DNA of 50,281 nucleotides. It comes from Methylococcales bacterium (GTDB taxonomy: Bacteria; Pseudomonadota; Gammaproteobacteria; Methylococcales; Methylomonadaceae). The notes beneath the pieces are model-generated. The model was given only the letters and a program-made list of their open reading frames with translations, was not told the origin of the DNA and did not search any database. Each line of letters starts with the position of its first letter. Position 1 is the stretch's first letter. The stretch is from positions 1 through 50,281 of the forward strand of contig JAGLDH010000081.1 of NCBI GenBank assembly GCA_023145835.1. Reading direction: 5' to 3'. Below are positions 1-7,715 of this stretch, piece by piece. The position numbers were made by a program, and so were the translations under genes.

Positions 1-450
1 TTGCTAAGGGGGAGTATGGCTAATTTTTTGTTTGGTAAGCCTTGAAATAGTTTATGCAACAATGGTTTAAAAACTATTCTAAGAAGGATGTTTTTTATTT
101 TTAACGGCTATCTAGTGATTGCTTTTAAGAAAAGTTGTCGTTGTTTGCTAGTTGAGATGAAGAATTTATGATCAAAGCTGTCTTAATGTGACAATTTTTG
201 TCACTAGGTTGTTGGATGGAAAGCGAGAGCGACTTTCACTGTGTGTAGTATAAGTTGTAATATGCCAAAAGGAATGTCGAGAATGTCGGATAACGCTCCG
301 AGGCTGTGAAAGTATTGCCAAAAAGTACTAAATACAGAATAAAAAATCATGTAAGTCATTGATTATTTGTTTCCGAAGCGAGTTTTTTTGCTTAAATTAG
401 GAATACTTTCACAGTCTCCTCCGCTCATCCAACCTACGTGTTACCAAAAC
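1..450. other. Intergenic region with REP-like arms and one small insertion element
   Basis: No coding region is supported here. The stretch 1-280 is AT-rich and holds a weak hairpin-like stretch near 214-232, with GAAAGC facing GCGACTTTC, which resembles a decayed REP unit. Positions 285-438 hold a REP-like hairpin split by a small inverted-repeat element that is annotated separately. Confidence 0.5.
304..414. mobile_element. Small MITE-like element, copy 1, inside a REP-like hairpin
   Basis: The element is 111 bp and is bounded by inverted ends: CTGTGAAAGTATTGCC on the left and the complement of CTGTGAAAGTATTCC on the right. It encodes nothing. The flanks GTCGGATAACGCTCCG (285-300) and CCGCTCATCCAACCTACG (421-438) would form a normal REP-like hairpin if the element were removed, so it appears to sit in the loop of that hairpin. 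A second copy lies at 1781-1902. The repeat pair is seen directly; mobility is inferred. Confidence 0.7.
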
Positions 451-489
451 TTGTTAATTTTAAAATCCAGTGTTATATTTTAGTATAAC
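451..489 (+). promoter_or_regulatory. Promoter and palindromic operator of the toxin-antitoxin operon
   Basis: A sigma70-type promoter reads TTGTTA (451-456), a 17-base spacer, then TATATT (474-479). The inverted repeat GTTATA-N6-TATAAC (472-489) lies over the -10 box, 20 bases before the antitoxin start codon. This is where AbrB-type antitoxins of this class usually bind to repress their own operon. The sequence match is direct and the autoregulation is inferred. Confidence 0.55.
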
Positions 490-509
490 TTTTATAGTTG
501 GAGATAAAA

Positions 510-764
510 ATGACACAAGTAGCAATAAGACAGTCAGGAGGAGCTAGTATTATTAGTATTCCAAAGGTCATACTCAGAACTTTGGCGCTAGATGCTGGCG
601 CATCTTTAGATCTATCAATTGAAGGTAATAAGATAATATTAACACCTGTTAAAAAAAAATTAACACTAGAAGCAGTTTTAGAGGGAAGCCCTAAGTCAGC
701 ACTAGGGTTTACTGAAGAGGATCAACTATGGCTGAATAGTCAGTCGGTTGGGAAAGAAATTTAA
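510..764 (+). CDS. MazE/PemI-type AbrB-fold antitoxin
   Basis: This 84-residue protein starts at the ATG at 510, because a GGAG ribosome site lies 6 bases upstream; an upstream TTG at 498 is less likely. The N-terminal half has the swapped-hairpin AbrB pattern seen in MazE-type antitoxins: IRQSGGASIISIPKVIL, then an acidic and hydrophobic strand DLSIEGNKIILTPV. The C-terminal tail, with LTLEAVLEG and acidic residues, is the usual toxin-wrapping segment. Its stop codon overlaps the start of the downstream toxin gene (TAATG), as expected for a translationally coupled module. It should neutralise the toxin and repress the operon with it. The family assignment is firm; the exact subfamily (MazE, PemI or ChpS) is not. 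Confidence 0.85.
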   Translation: MTQVAIRQSGGASIISIPKVILRTLALDAGASLDLSIEGNKIILTPVKKKLTLEAVLEGSPKSALGFTEEDQLWLNSQSVGKEI

Positions 765-1096
765 TGGCTTATATTCCCGATCAAGGTGATGTTGTTTTGC
801 TAAGTTTTGATCCAAGTACGGGTAAAGATATTATGAAGCGAAGATCTGCTTATGTAATTTCTAGAAAAATTTTCAATGAACATACAGGGTTGGCTATTGT
901 TGCACCCATATCAAGTACTGTGAGAGGTATAAAGTTAGAAGTTGTTTTGCCCGATAGGTTAAAAACAAAGGGGGCTGTTTTAGTGCATCAATTAAAAGCC
1001 CTAGATTTTAATGATCGAGAGGTTATGTTTATAGAAAAAGTGATGCAAAAAGAAATTGAAGAAATAAAAGTACTTGCTAAATTGTTGGTAGAGTAG
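764..1096 (+). CDS. MazF/PemK-type toxin (endoribonuclease)
   Basis: This 110-residue protein has the typical length of MazF/PemK toxins. The N-terminus shows the family pattern GDVVLLSFDP followed by KRRSAYVIS, which corresponds to the GDIV..DFDP...HRPAVVLS block. It is followed by a strand with VAPISST and a later VLVHQLKALDF that matches the family's QV(K/R)xxD block. The family cleaves mRNA at short sequences and arrests growth when the antitoxin is degraded. The ATG shares a base with the antitoxin stop. The protein looks complete. One oddity is KRRSAY where the family usually has HRPA, so activity is not certain. Confidence 0.85.
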   Translation: MAYIPDQGDVVLLSFDPSTGKDIMKRRSAYVISRKIFNEHTGLAIVAPISSTVRGIKLEVVLPDRLKTKGAVLVHQLKALDFNDREVMFIEKVMQKEIEEIKVLAKLLVE

Positions 1097-1156
1097 AAAT
1101 ATTTGATGGGTAGAGGAGCATTGCCCATCCTACTATCATTTTTATTCAGGAAAACT

Positions 1157-1754
1157 ATGTTAGAAACTAAACAAGTATTCATTACCGAAGAAGAGTATCT
1201 GGCAGGTGAGCTAGAGAGTGATATTAAACACGAGTATGCTGATGGTAAAATTTATGCCATGGCGGGAGCTAGTAAAAACCATCAGAGAATTGTAGTTATT
1301 ATGACTAGGCAATTAGGTAATTTTTGGATAATTCTCCGTGTGAACCTTTTTCATCTGATCTTAAAGTTAAAGTGGGTAGCAGGTTTTTTTATCCTGATGT
1401 AATGATTGTTTGCGATGATGATGAAAGCGAATATTACACAAAACCACCTACGATGATTGTTGAGGTGTTATCTCGTTCTACACTGCGCATGGTGAAACGA
1501 CTAAAAAAATGGCTTATCAGACAATTCCAACATTGTAGGAGTATGTGTTAATTGAGTAAGATGTAATTGATGTGGAGGTGTGTAAGCGATCAGAGGGCTG
1601 GGTCTCTAAACATTATTTTATGGGTGATGAATTAACAGTTGAGTTTTTAAACTTAACACTATCGGTAGAAGATATTTATCGGCGTGTTAATAATAAAGAT
1701 GTCGTTGTTTTTTATGAGGATCAAGAAAAGTTGCTGGATTCGTTCAAGGAATGA
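1157..1754 (+). pseudogene. Decayed Uma2-family (DUF820) nuclease-fold gene
   Basis: Joined across frames, the translation reads as a Uma2 protein of about 200 residues: MLETKQVFITEEEYL, KHEYADGKIYAMAGAS, SPCEPFSSDLKVKVG, FFYPDVMIVCDD and PPTMIVEVLSRST. These are the family's PD-(D/E)XK core blocks. The frame is broken near 1322 and again near 1483. After the second break the continuing frame has a TAG at 1536-1538 and a TAA at 1557-1559 before SEGWVSKHYFMGDELTVEF and the normal C-terminal end. Two frameshifts and two stops mean it is dead. A good ribosome site (AGGA) precedes the ATG at 1157. It lies between the toxin gene and the second insertion-element copy. Confidence 0.85.
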
Positions 1755-1780
1755 TGCGTAGGTTGGATGAGTGAAGGAGA

Positions 1781-1902
1781 TTGTGAAAGTATTGCCAAAA
1801 AGAACTAAACACAGAATGAAAAACCATATAAGTCATTGATTGATTGATTGATTGTTTGTTTCCGAAGCGAGTTTTTTGCTCAAATTAGGAATACTTTCAC
1901 AG
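1781..1902. mobile_element. Small MITE-like element, copy 2, inside a REP-like hairpin
   Basis: This second copy of the element at 304-414 is in the same orientation and is longer, because a GATT microsatellite at about 1836-1854 has expanded. Its REP-like flanks are reversed relative to copy 1: GCGTAGGTTGGATGAG (1756-1771) is on the left and GCGTTATCCGGC (1910-1921) on the right. The element therefore sits in the same hairpin loop but in the opposite relative orientation. Confidence 0.7.
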
Positions 1903-1962
1903 TCTCGAAGCGTTATCCGGCATCTTTCTGGCAATGTTAAAACTTATGCTATACATGGTTAT

Positions 1963-1989
1963 GGTGGAAGGCGCTTTCGCTTTTCCACC
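1963..1989. repeat. REP-like hairpin
   Basis: GGTGGAAG pairs with CTTTTCCACC around a GCGCTTTCG loop. The unit sits between insertion-element copy 2 and the Uma2 gene on the minus strand. It is a different sequence class from the arms around the two insertion elements. Confidence 0.45.
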
Positions 1990-2007
1990 CTACAGATTAT
2001 TGTTCTG

Positions 2008-2589
2008 TTAAACTGTCTGGGTTTCTTCTGTTTGAATATCCTCAAAAACATCGGCTAGATCAATGGAAATATCTAGGCAAATAAAATCACATGTTTGCTG
2101 GTTTTCACTCACATGTAATAACCAGTCATTTTCTGCTGTGCGCCTAAAACATTCTATTCTTTGTGCTTTTATATCAATAAGCACGTATTCTTTAAGGCTT
2201 TTTATTTGACGGTACGCAGCAAACTTCTTGCCTCTGTCAAAGGCTTCGGTAGAATCAGAGAGTACTTCTATGATTAACGAGGGGTTAGATAAAAACTGCT
2301 CAGCTTTGTGGTCTTCTTTATTACAGGAAACCATAATATCAGGATAAAAAAATGCATCGACTTGTTCAACCCGTAGTTTCATGTCTGAAATGTAGGTTTG
2401 ACAGGGTTTGCCTTTAAGGTGTTGTTTTAAGATAGATGCAATATTTAAACTTACAACAACATGCTCGCGTCTTGCTCCGCCCATAGCGAATATTTCACCT
2501 TGTATAAACTGATGTTTATCCTCTTGTAATTCTTCCCATTTTAGAAAGCTCTGATTATCGAAAATTAACGGTTCAGCAGTTTGTACCAT
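2008..2589 (-). CDS. Uma2-family putative endonuclease (DUF820)
   Basis: This intact protein of 193 residues is near the usual family length. Family blocks in order are FLKWEELQEDKHQFIQGEIFAMGGA near the N-terminus, a middle strand SDMKLRVE, the acidic FFYPDIMVSC, the core SLIIEVLSDSTEAFDRGKKFAAYRQI, and LKEYVLIDIKAQRIECFRR. The D and E-V-L residues fit the PD-(D/E)XK fold, which is the only reason for calling it an endonuclease; the biological role of the family is unknown. It is related to the decayed copy at 1157-1754 but diverged from it. It stands alone, with about 170 bases of gene-free sequence before uvrA. Confidence 0.85.
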   Translation of the reverse strand: MVQTAEPLIFDNQSFLKWEELQEDKHQFIQGEIFAMGGARREHVVVSLNIASILKQHLKGKPCQTYISDMKLRVEQVDAFFYPDIMVSCNKEDHKAEQFLSNPSLIIEVLSDSTEAFDRGKKFAAYRQIKSLKEYVLIDIKAQRIECFRRTAENDWLLHVSENQQTCDFICLDISIDLADVFEDIQTEETQTV

Positions 2590-2759
2590 TGGAAGCCTTT
2601 GTCATAAAATTAAAACAGAAATATAGTGTTGTGTATTGTTATCTAGCGGTTAGTCAATCTGGCAAAATAAGATCATCCACCTTACTTGCTTTGTGTTTTC
2701 TGTTTTAAGTATATCAGAAGATAATTTGATAGAATAAAAGCGATATCTATTGTTATGGC

Positions 2760-5591
2760 TTAACCGCTTGCTTTAGTATCAAAAAGTCGCTTTAAATAAA
2801 AACCAGTATGAGAGGTGTCAATTTTAGCAATATTTTCAGGTGTGCCTTCGGCAACTAATGTTCCTCCGCCTGTGCCACCTTCTGGTCCCATATCAATCAC
2901 CCAGTCTGCAGTTTTTATTACATCCAAATTATGTTCTATGATAATGACAGTATTTCCGTGATCACGTAAGGTATGCAACACTTTAAGTAATTGTTTAATA
3001 TCGTGAAAGTGTAGTCCTGTTGTAGGTTCATCTAAAATATATAGGGTTTTTCCTGTATCGCGTTTAGAGAGCTCTTTGGCTAATTTAACTCTCTGGGCTT
3101 CTCCACCTGATAGTGTGACGGCATTTTGTCCTAAGGTAATATAACTTAGACCTACATCGATGAGAGTGTTTAATTTTTTTGCCAAGACGGGGACGGGGCT
3201 AAAAAACTCGGCGGCATCTTCAACGGTCATACTTAAAATTTCATTAATTGTCTTCCCTTTATAGCGGATTTCTAATGTTTCTCTGTTGTAGCGTTTGCCA
3301 TTACACACATCACAAGGGACAAATATATCCGGAAGAAAGTGCATTTCTACTTTTATAACACCATCGCCTTTACATGCTTCACATCGACCCCCTTTAACAT
3401 TAAAGCTGAACCTTCCAGGTGTATAACCTCGGGATCTTGCCTCGTGTGTTGCTGAAAATAATTCTCGTACAGGGGTAAAAATACCGGTGTAGGTTGCTGG
3501 GTTAGAGCGAGGGGTTCTTCCAATGGGGCTTTGGTCTATATCGACGACTTTATCTATTTGATTAAGCCCACTAATTTCACCACATGGAGCAGGAATGCAG
3601 CTTGCTTTATTAATTAGGCGTGCTGCAGAGCGATAGAGTGTGTCGTTAACTAATGTCGATTTTCCTGAACCAGAGACACCTGTTACGCAGGTTAATAGGC
3701 CAATAGGAAATGAGATGGTGATATTTTGTAAATTATTCCCTTGTGCATTATGCAGTGTGATTAATTTTTTCTTATTGATAGTTGTTAATGATTGTGGAAT
3801 ATCTATATTTTGTTTACCTGATAAATATTGCCCTGTTAATGAATTAGGATTGTTTTTAATGTCTTCAGGTGTACCCATTGCCACAATTTCTCCACCATGT
3901 ATACCTGCGCCTGGACCAATATCTACAACATGCTGGGCTGATAAAATAGCATCTTCATCATGTTCTACGACGATGACGGTGTTGCCTAAATCACGTAAGC
4001 GAAATAACGTATTTAAGAGCCGCTGGTTATCACGTTGATGTAAGCCGATAGAGGGTTCGTCCAATACATACATAACACCCACAAGTCCTGCTCCTATTTG
4101 GCTAGCAAGACGAATACGTTGAGCTTCTCCACCCGATAATGTATCTGCACTTCTATCCAGCGTTAAGTAGTCTAGCCCGACATTAACTAAAAATTCTAAG
4201 CGTTCTTGTATTTCTTTATTGATTTTTTCTGCAATTTTACCTCGATGCCCAGGAAGGTTTAATTGACTGAAAAACTCTAATGCCTGTTTTATGGGGAGAC
4301 TGGTCAGATCTTGTAGTGGTTTCTCACTAATAAAGACATGCCGGGCAGCTGTATTTAAGCGTGCGCCCTGACATTGATCACATTTTTTTTGGGAAAGATA
4401 TTTAGCTAATTCATCTCTGACCATTTGGGAGTCAGTTTCATGATAACGCCTTTCCATGTTGACAATAATGCCCTCAAAGGGATGGCTTTTAGTTTGTTTT
4501 TTGCCAGCACTGGTCACATGCTGAAAATTGATTTTTTCTGAGCCACTGCCATAAAGAAGAACGGCCTGAATTTCTTTTGGAATTTCTGAAAAAGGAGTTT
4601 CAGTATCAAACTGATAATGTTTGGCTAAGGAGCAAATAATCTGATAATAATAAGCATTACGTCTATCCCAACCTCTAATTGCACCACCAGATAGACTGAT
4701 TTCAGAGTTATGAATGACTAAGGCTGGATCAAAGTGCTGTCTTACCCCTAAGCCATCACACCCAGGACAAGCACCTTTAGGGTTATTGAATGAGAAAATA
4801 CGGGGCTCAAGTTCTGATATGCTGTAACCGCACTGAGAACAAGCATAGCGCTCAGAAAATAAAATAGTCTCGTTATCATCCATGTTCGTAGCGATAGCGA
4901 TGCCATCAGCTATACGTAAGGCTGTTTCAAATGATTCTGAGAGACGCAAAGCAATATCTTCTCGAATTTTAAAACGGTCTACTATGACTTCAATGGTATG
5001 TTTCTTTTTTAGGTCTAGGGTAGGGGGCTCATCTAAATCAACAACCTCTCCATCAATACGGGCTCGGATAAAACCTTGAGCACGAAGATCTTCCATTAAT
5101 TGGATATGTTCGCCTTTACGTGCGTTAATGACAGGGGCAAGTAACATCCATCGTTCACCTTCTGGTTGAGCTAAAACCTGGTCAACCATTTGGCTGACAG
5201 TTTGTGCTTCTAAAGAGGAATGGTGATCAGGACATTGGGGTATACCTGCGCGTGCATATAATAATCTTAAATAATCATAAATTTCAGTAATGGTTCCCAC
5301 AGTCGATCTAGGATTATGGGATGTCGATTTTTGTTCAATAGATATAGCGGGAGATAAGCCTTCAATATGGTCGACATCTGGTTTTTCCATCATCGATAAA
5401 AATTGTCGGGCATAGGCTGATAAAGATTCTACATAGCGGCGTTGACCTTCTGCATAAATCGTATCAAATGCTAGTGATGATTTTCCTGATCCTGATAGTC
5501 CGGTAATAACGATCAAAGAATCTCTTGGTAAATCAAGGTTTATATCTTTAAGATTGTGAGTTCTGGCACCTCGGATGCTGATTGTATCCAC
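2760..5591 (-). CDS. uvrA: UvrABC excinuclease subunit A
   Basis: UvrA is the damage-sensing ATPase of nucleotide excision repair; it loads UvrB on lesions. The 943-residue length is normal. There are two ABC modules. Walker A motifs are GLSGSGKSS (31-39) and GVSGSGKST, and ABC signatures are [12 protein letters not shown] and [12 protein letters not shown], each with a D-E-P Walker B. Zinc cysteines are visible at CSQCG...CPGC in the first module and CEAC...CDVC in the second. It is transcribed divergently from the YajR-like transporter, with about 85 bases between them. I see no SOS box that I would defend in that gap. Confidence 0.98.
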   Translation of the reverse strand: MDTISIRGARTHNLKDINLDLPRDSLIVITGLSGSGKSSLAFDTIYAEGQRRYVESLSAYARQFLSMMEKPDVDHIEGLSPAISIEQKSTSHNPRSTVGTITEIYDYLRLLYARAGIPQCPDHHSSLEAQTVSQMVDQVLAQPEGERWMLLAPVINARKGEHIQLMEDLRAQGFIRARIDGEVVDLDEPPTLDLKKKHTIEVIVDRFKIREDIALRLSESFETALRIADGIAIATNMDDNETILFSERYACSQCGYSISELEPRIFSFNNPKGACPGCDGLGVRQHFDPALVIHNSEISLSGGAIRGWDRRNAYYYQIICSLAKHYQFDTETPFSEIPKEIQAVLLYGSGSEKINFQHVTSAGKKQTKSHPFEGIIVNMERRYHETDSQMVRDELAKYLSQKKCDQCQGARLNTAARHVFISEKPLQDLTSLPIKQALEFFSQLNLPGHRGKIAEKINKEIQERLEFLVNVGLDYLTLDRSADTLSGGEAQRIRLASQIGAGLVGVMYVLDEPSIGLHQRDNQRLLNTLFRLRDLGNTVIVVEHDEDAILSAQHVVDIGPGAGIHGGEIVAMGTPEDIKNNPNSLTGQYLSGKQNIDIPQSLTTINKKKLITLHNAQGNNLQNITISFPIGLLTCVTGVSGSGKSTLVNDTLYRSAARLINKASCIPAPCGEISGLNQIDKVVDIDQSPIGRTPRSNPATYTGIFTPVRELFSATHEARSRGYTPGRFSFNVKGGRCEACKGDGVIKVEMHFLPDIFVPCDVCNGKRYNRETLEIRYKGKTINEILSMTVEDAAEFFSPVPVLAKKLNTLIDVGLSYITLGQNAVTLSGGEAQRVKLAKELSKRDTGKTLYILDEPTTGLHFHDIKQLLKVLHTLRDHGNTVIIIEHNLDVIKTADWVIDMGPEGGTGGGTLVAEGTPENIAKIDTSHTGFYLKRLFDTKASG

Positions 5592-5676
5592 GAATAGAAT
5601 TCCGGCAATTTAAATAACCTGATAATATACGTCTTTTTGTTGCAAAATAGAACATTATAATTAGGAGCGTTAAGTT

Positions 5677-7065
5677 TTGACACAGCTGCAGGATATTACC
5701 AGCCCAATGACAGCACTAGAGAAGCGTGCAACATTATCTCTATCTAGTATCTATGCATTGCGCATGCTGGGGTTATTTATGCTTTTTCCTGTTTTGTCTT
5801 TATATACAGAGAAAATGGAAGGTGCAACTCCTTTTTTAATTGGTTTGGCTATAGGTATTTATGGATTAACGCAGGCTATTATGCAAATTCCTTTTGGTTT
5901 ATTGTCTGATCGGGTAGGGCGTAAAAAAATAATTGTACTTGGCTTGATCATATTTGCAGCTGGGAGTGTGGTTGCTGCATTATCAACAACAATATATGGC
6001 ATATTGGCTGGACGAGCTATTCAAGGAGGGGGGGCTATTGCCGCTGCAATTATGGCACTGGTTGCTGATTCAACCCAAGAAGTACATCGTACAAAAGCAA
6101 TGGCAACCATAGGTGCTAGTATTGGTGTTTCTTTTGGTGTAGCTATTGTTGTAGGGCCTATTATAGCAGGTTATATTGGCGTTTCAGGTATTTTCTGGTT
6201 AACGGGAGCGTTAGCTTTGCTCGCAATTTTGGTTGTACTGTTTATTGTCCCCAATCCAAAAAAATCAGTAGTACATCCTGATGCAGAAGTTGTTCCTGGG
6301 CAATTTTTTAAGGTGTTGAAAAACCCTGACCTACTCAGGCTGGATTATGGGATTTTTATTCTGCATTCATGCTTAACAGCTAGTTTTGTTGTTATACCCT
6401 TTTTGATTAGAGATGCAGGTGTTGATATAGAAAGTCATTGGAAAATTTATTTACCAATATTGGTTTCTTCAATGGCTGTTATTGTGCCATTTGTGATTAT
6501 TGCAGAAACAAAACGAAAAATGAAAATAGTTTTTGTGGGGGCAATTATTACTTTAATGTTAGCAAATCTTGGTTTTTTATTTTATAACGACTTATATAGT
6601 TTAATTGGTTTTTTTTGGTTGTTTTTTTGTGGGTTTAATTTATTAGAGGCAACATTACCTTCATTAATTTCTAAAACAGCACCAGGTGACCTAAAAGGGA
6701 CTGCAATGGGAGCGTATTCAAGTTCTCAATTTATGGGAGCTTTTGTCGGTAGCTCTGTTGGAGGATGGCTTTATGGTGAGATGGGGGCTGAGGCAGTATT
6801 TTATTTATGCGCATGTGCTACTGGAAGCTGGGCTATTGTTGCTTTGTCTATGAATCCTCCCAATTATTTAGCAAATATGCTTCTTTCATTAGAAGAAATA
6901 GATGAAGAAAATGGAAAGAAGTTTGTTAGTGAATTATTGGATGTTGTAGGAATAGAAGAGGTAACACCACATTTTGTTGAAAGGGTTGTTTATTTAAAAG
7001 TAGATAATAAACAATTGCAAAAAGATGACCTGCAAAATCTGATTAATGATTGGTCTAAATTATAA
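5677..7065 (+). CDS. yajR: MFS transporter, YajR type with C-terminal YAM domain
   Basis: This inner-membrane major facilitator has 12 predicted helices in the first ~400 residues. MFS motif A is visible as GLLSDRVGRKK. The C-terminal ~60 residues (VSELLDVVGIEEV...VVYLKVD) form the soluble ferredoxin-like YAM domain that distinguishes YajR from other drug-type MFS proteins. The substrate is unknown. The 462-residue length fits. The start is a TTG at 5677 with an AGGAG site 9 bases upstream; an ATG at 5707 is the alternative. The gene is divergent from uvrA, a neighbourhood that recurs in gammaproteobacteria. It ends in a strong hairpin. Confidence 0.88.
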   Translation: MTQLQDITSPMTALEKRATLSLSSIYALRMLGLFMLFPVLSLYTEKMEGATPFLIGLAIGIYGLTQAIMQIPFGLLSDRVGRKKIIVLGLIIFAAGSVVAALSTTIYGILAGRAIQGGGAIAAAIMALVADSTQEVHRTKAMATIGASIGVSFGVAIVVGPIIAGYIGVSGIFWLTGALALLAILVVLFIVPNPKKSVVHPDAEVVPGQFFKVLKNPDLLRLDYGIFILHSCLTASFVVIPFLIRDAGVDIESHWKIYLPILVSSMAVIVPFVIIAETKRKMKIVFVGAIITLMLANLGFLFYNDLYSLIGFFWLFFCGFNLLEATLPSLISKTAPGDLKGTAMGAYSSSQFMGAFVGSSVGGWLYGEMGAEAVFYLCACATGSWAIVALSMNPPNYLANMLLSLEEIDEENGKKFVSELLDVVGIEEVTPHFVERVVYLKVDNKQLQKDDLQNLINDWSKL

Positions 7066-7067
7066 TT

Positions 7068-7098
7068 AGGAACCGGATATTATTTGCTTCCGGTTCCT
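7068..7098. terminator. Bidirectional terminator hairpin
   Basis: AGGAACCGGA pairs with TCCGGTTCCT around a short loop just after the transporter stop codon, followed by TTAAT. It lies between two convergent genes and can serve both. Confidence 0.75.
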
Positions 7099-7113
7099 TA
7101 ATATAAAACCCCT

Positions 7114-7272
7114 TTATATTTCTTTATTTTTTTCTTGGTTAAAAGAAATGTTGCTGATCACCGCTGCAACAGCGAAGATGACAGTAGACACTATAAAGCT
7201 TCCATTCATAAAGCCATAAATACCAGTAATAAATAATACGCCTAAACTAATATCTTTGTTCAAATTACTCAT
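7114..7272 (-). CDS. Small single-pass or hairpin membrane protein, 52 residues
   Basis: This short open frame encodes a 52-residue protein with a hydrophilic N-terminus (MSNLNKD), two hydrophobic runs (ISLGVLFITGIYGFM and FIVSTVIFAVAAVIS) joined by NGS, and a charged tail (NQEKNKEI). A GAGGAT ribosome site lies 5-6 bases before the ATG, and the gene abuts the shared terminator. I do not recognise the family. Small proteins like this are easily missed. The well-placed ribosome site and membrane-like composition support it, but there is no homology evidence. Confidence 0.55.
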   Translation of the reverse strand: MSNLNKDISLGVLFITGIYGFMNGSFIVSTVIFAVAAVISNISFNQEKNKEI

Positions 7273-7715
7273 TTTAATCCTCAGTTGTTTTTGTCTGGAA
7301 ATAAGACTATAGCCAGATTAATCTAAAAGGTTTATGAGTTGATTCACAAATTAATAACCTGGCTTTAATTTAGAGCTTTTAAATATAGATTGTGTGAGCT
7401 AAGTACGTAGAATCAGAAATTAAGGTTTTTTATCAATTAAGAAATTGGTGATGAATAGGCTGTTGGGTATATTTCTATTAATTGTGGATGAGAAAATTGA
7501 GAACCAAAATATTCAATGTCGAGGTGAGATTCGCACGTAATAGCAGGCTATGGCGAAGGGTTTCAACGCAGAGATTGGAGTTTTGGGCTCAATTTTCCAT
7601 TCATCAATTAATAGAGGTGCCCTGTAATGGACTTGGCAAGATGAAGAAAGCGCATAATTTTTGATTGATATGCGCTTGACACTATCAGTTTTGTTGTTAT
7701 TTAAAAATTGTTGAT
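7273..7715. other. Intergenic region before the helicase gene end
   Basis: Apart from the palindromic element at 7475-7614 this is AT-rich and non-coding. It carries the upstream region of the small minus-strand gene at 7114-7272 and the 3' flank of deaD. A small plus-strand frame over the element is explained by its repeats. Confidence 0.5.
7475..7614. mobile_element. 140-bp palindromic MITE-like element
   Basis: The ends are long imperfect inverted repeats of about 35 bases. CTATTAATTG...AAAATTGAG and CCAAAA on the left face the complement of CTATTAATTG...AAAATTGAG and CCCAAAA on the right. The centre holds a second hairpin: TTCGC and ATAGC face GGCTAT and GCGAA. No protein is encoded. From memory, similar palindromes are common in gammaproteobacterial genomes. 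Mobility is inferred from structure only, and no second copy is present in this window. Confidence 0.6.

Noticed and set aside
1836-1854. GATT repeats as a contingency locus
   Set aside because: They lie inside a non-coding insertion element and are not in any reading frame.
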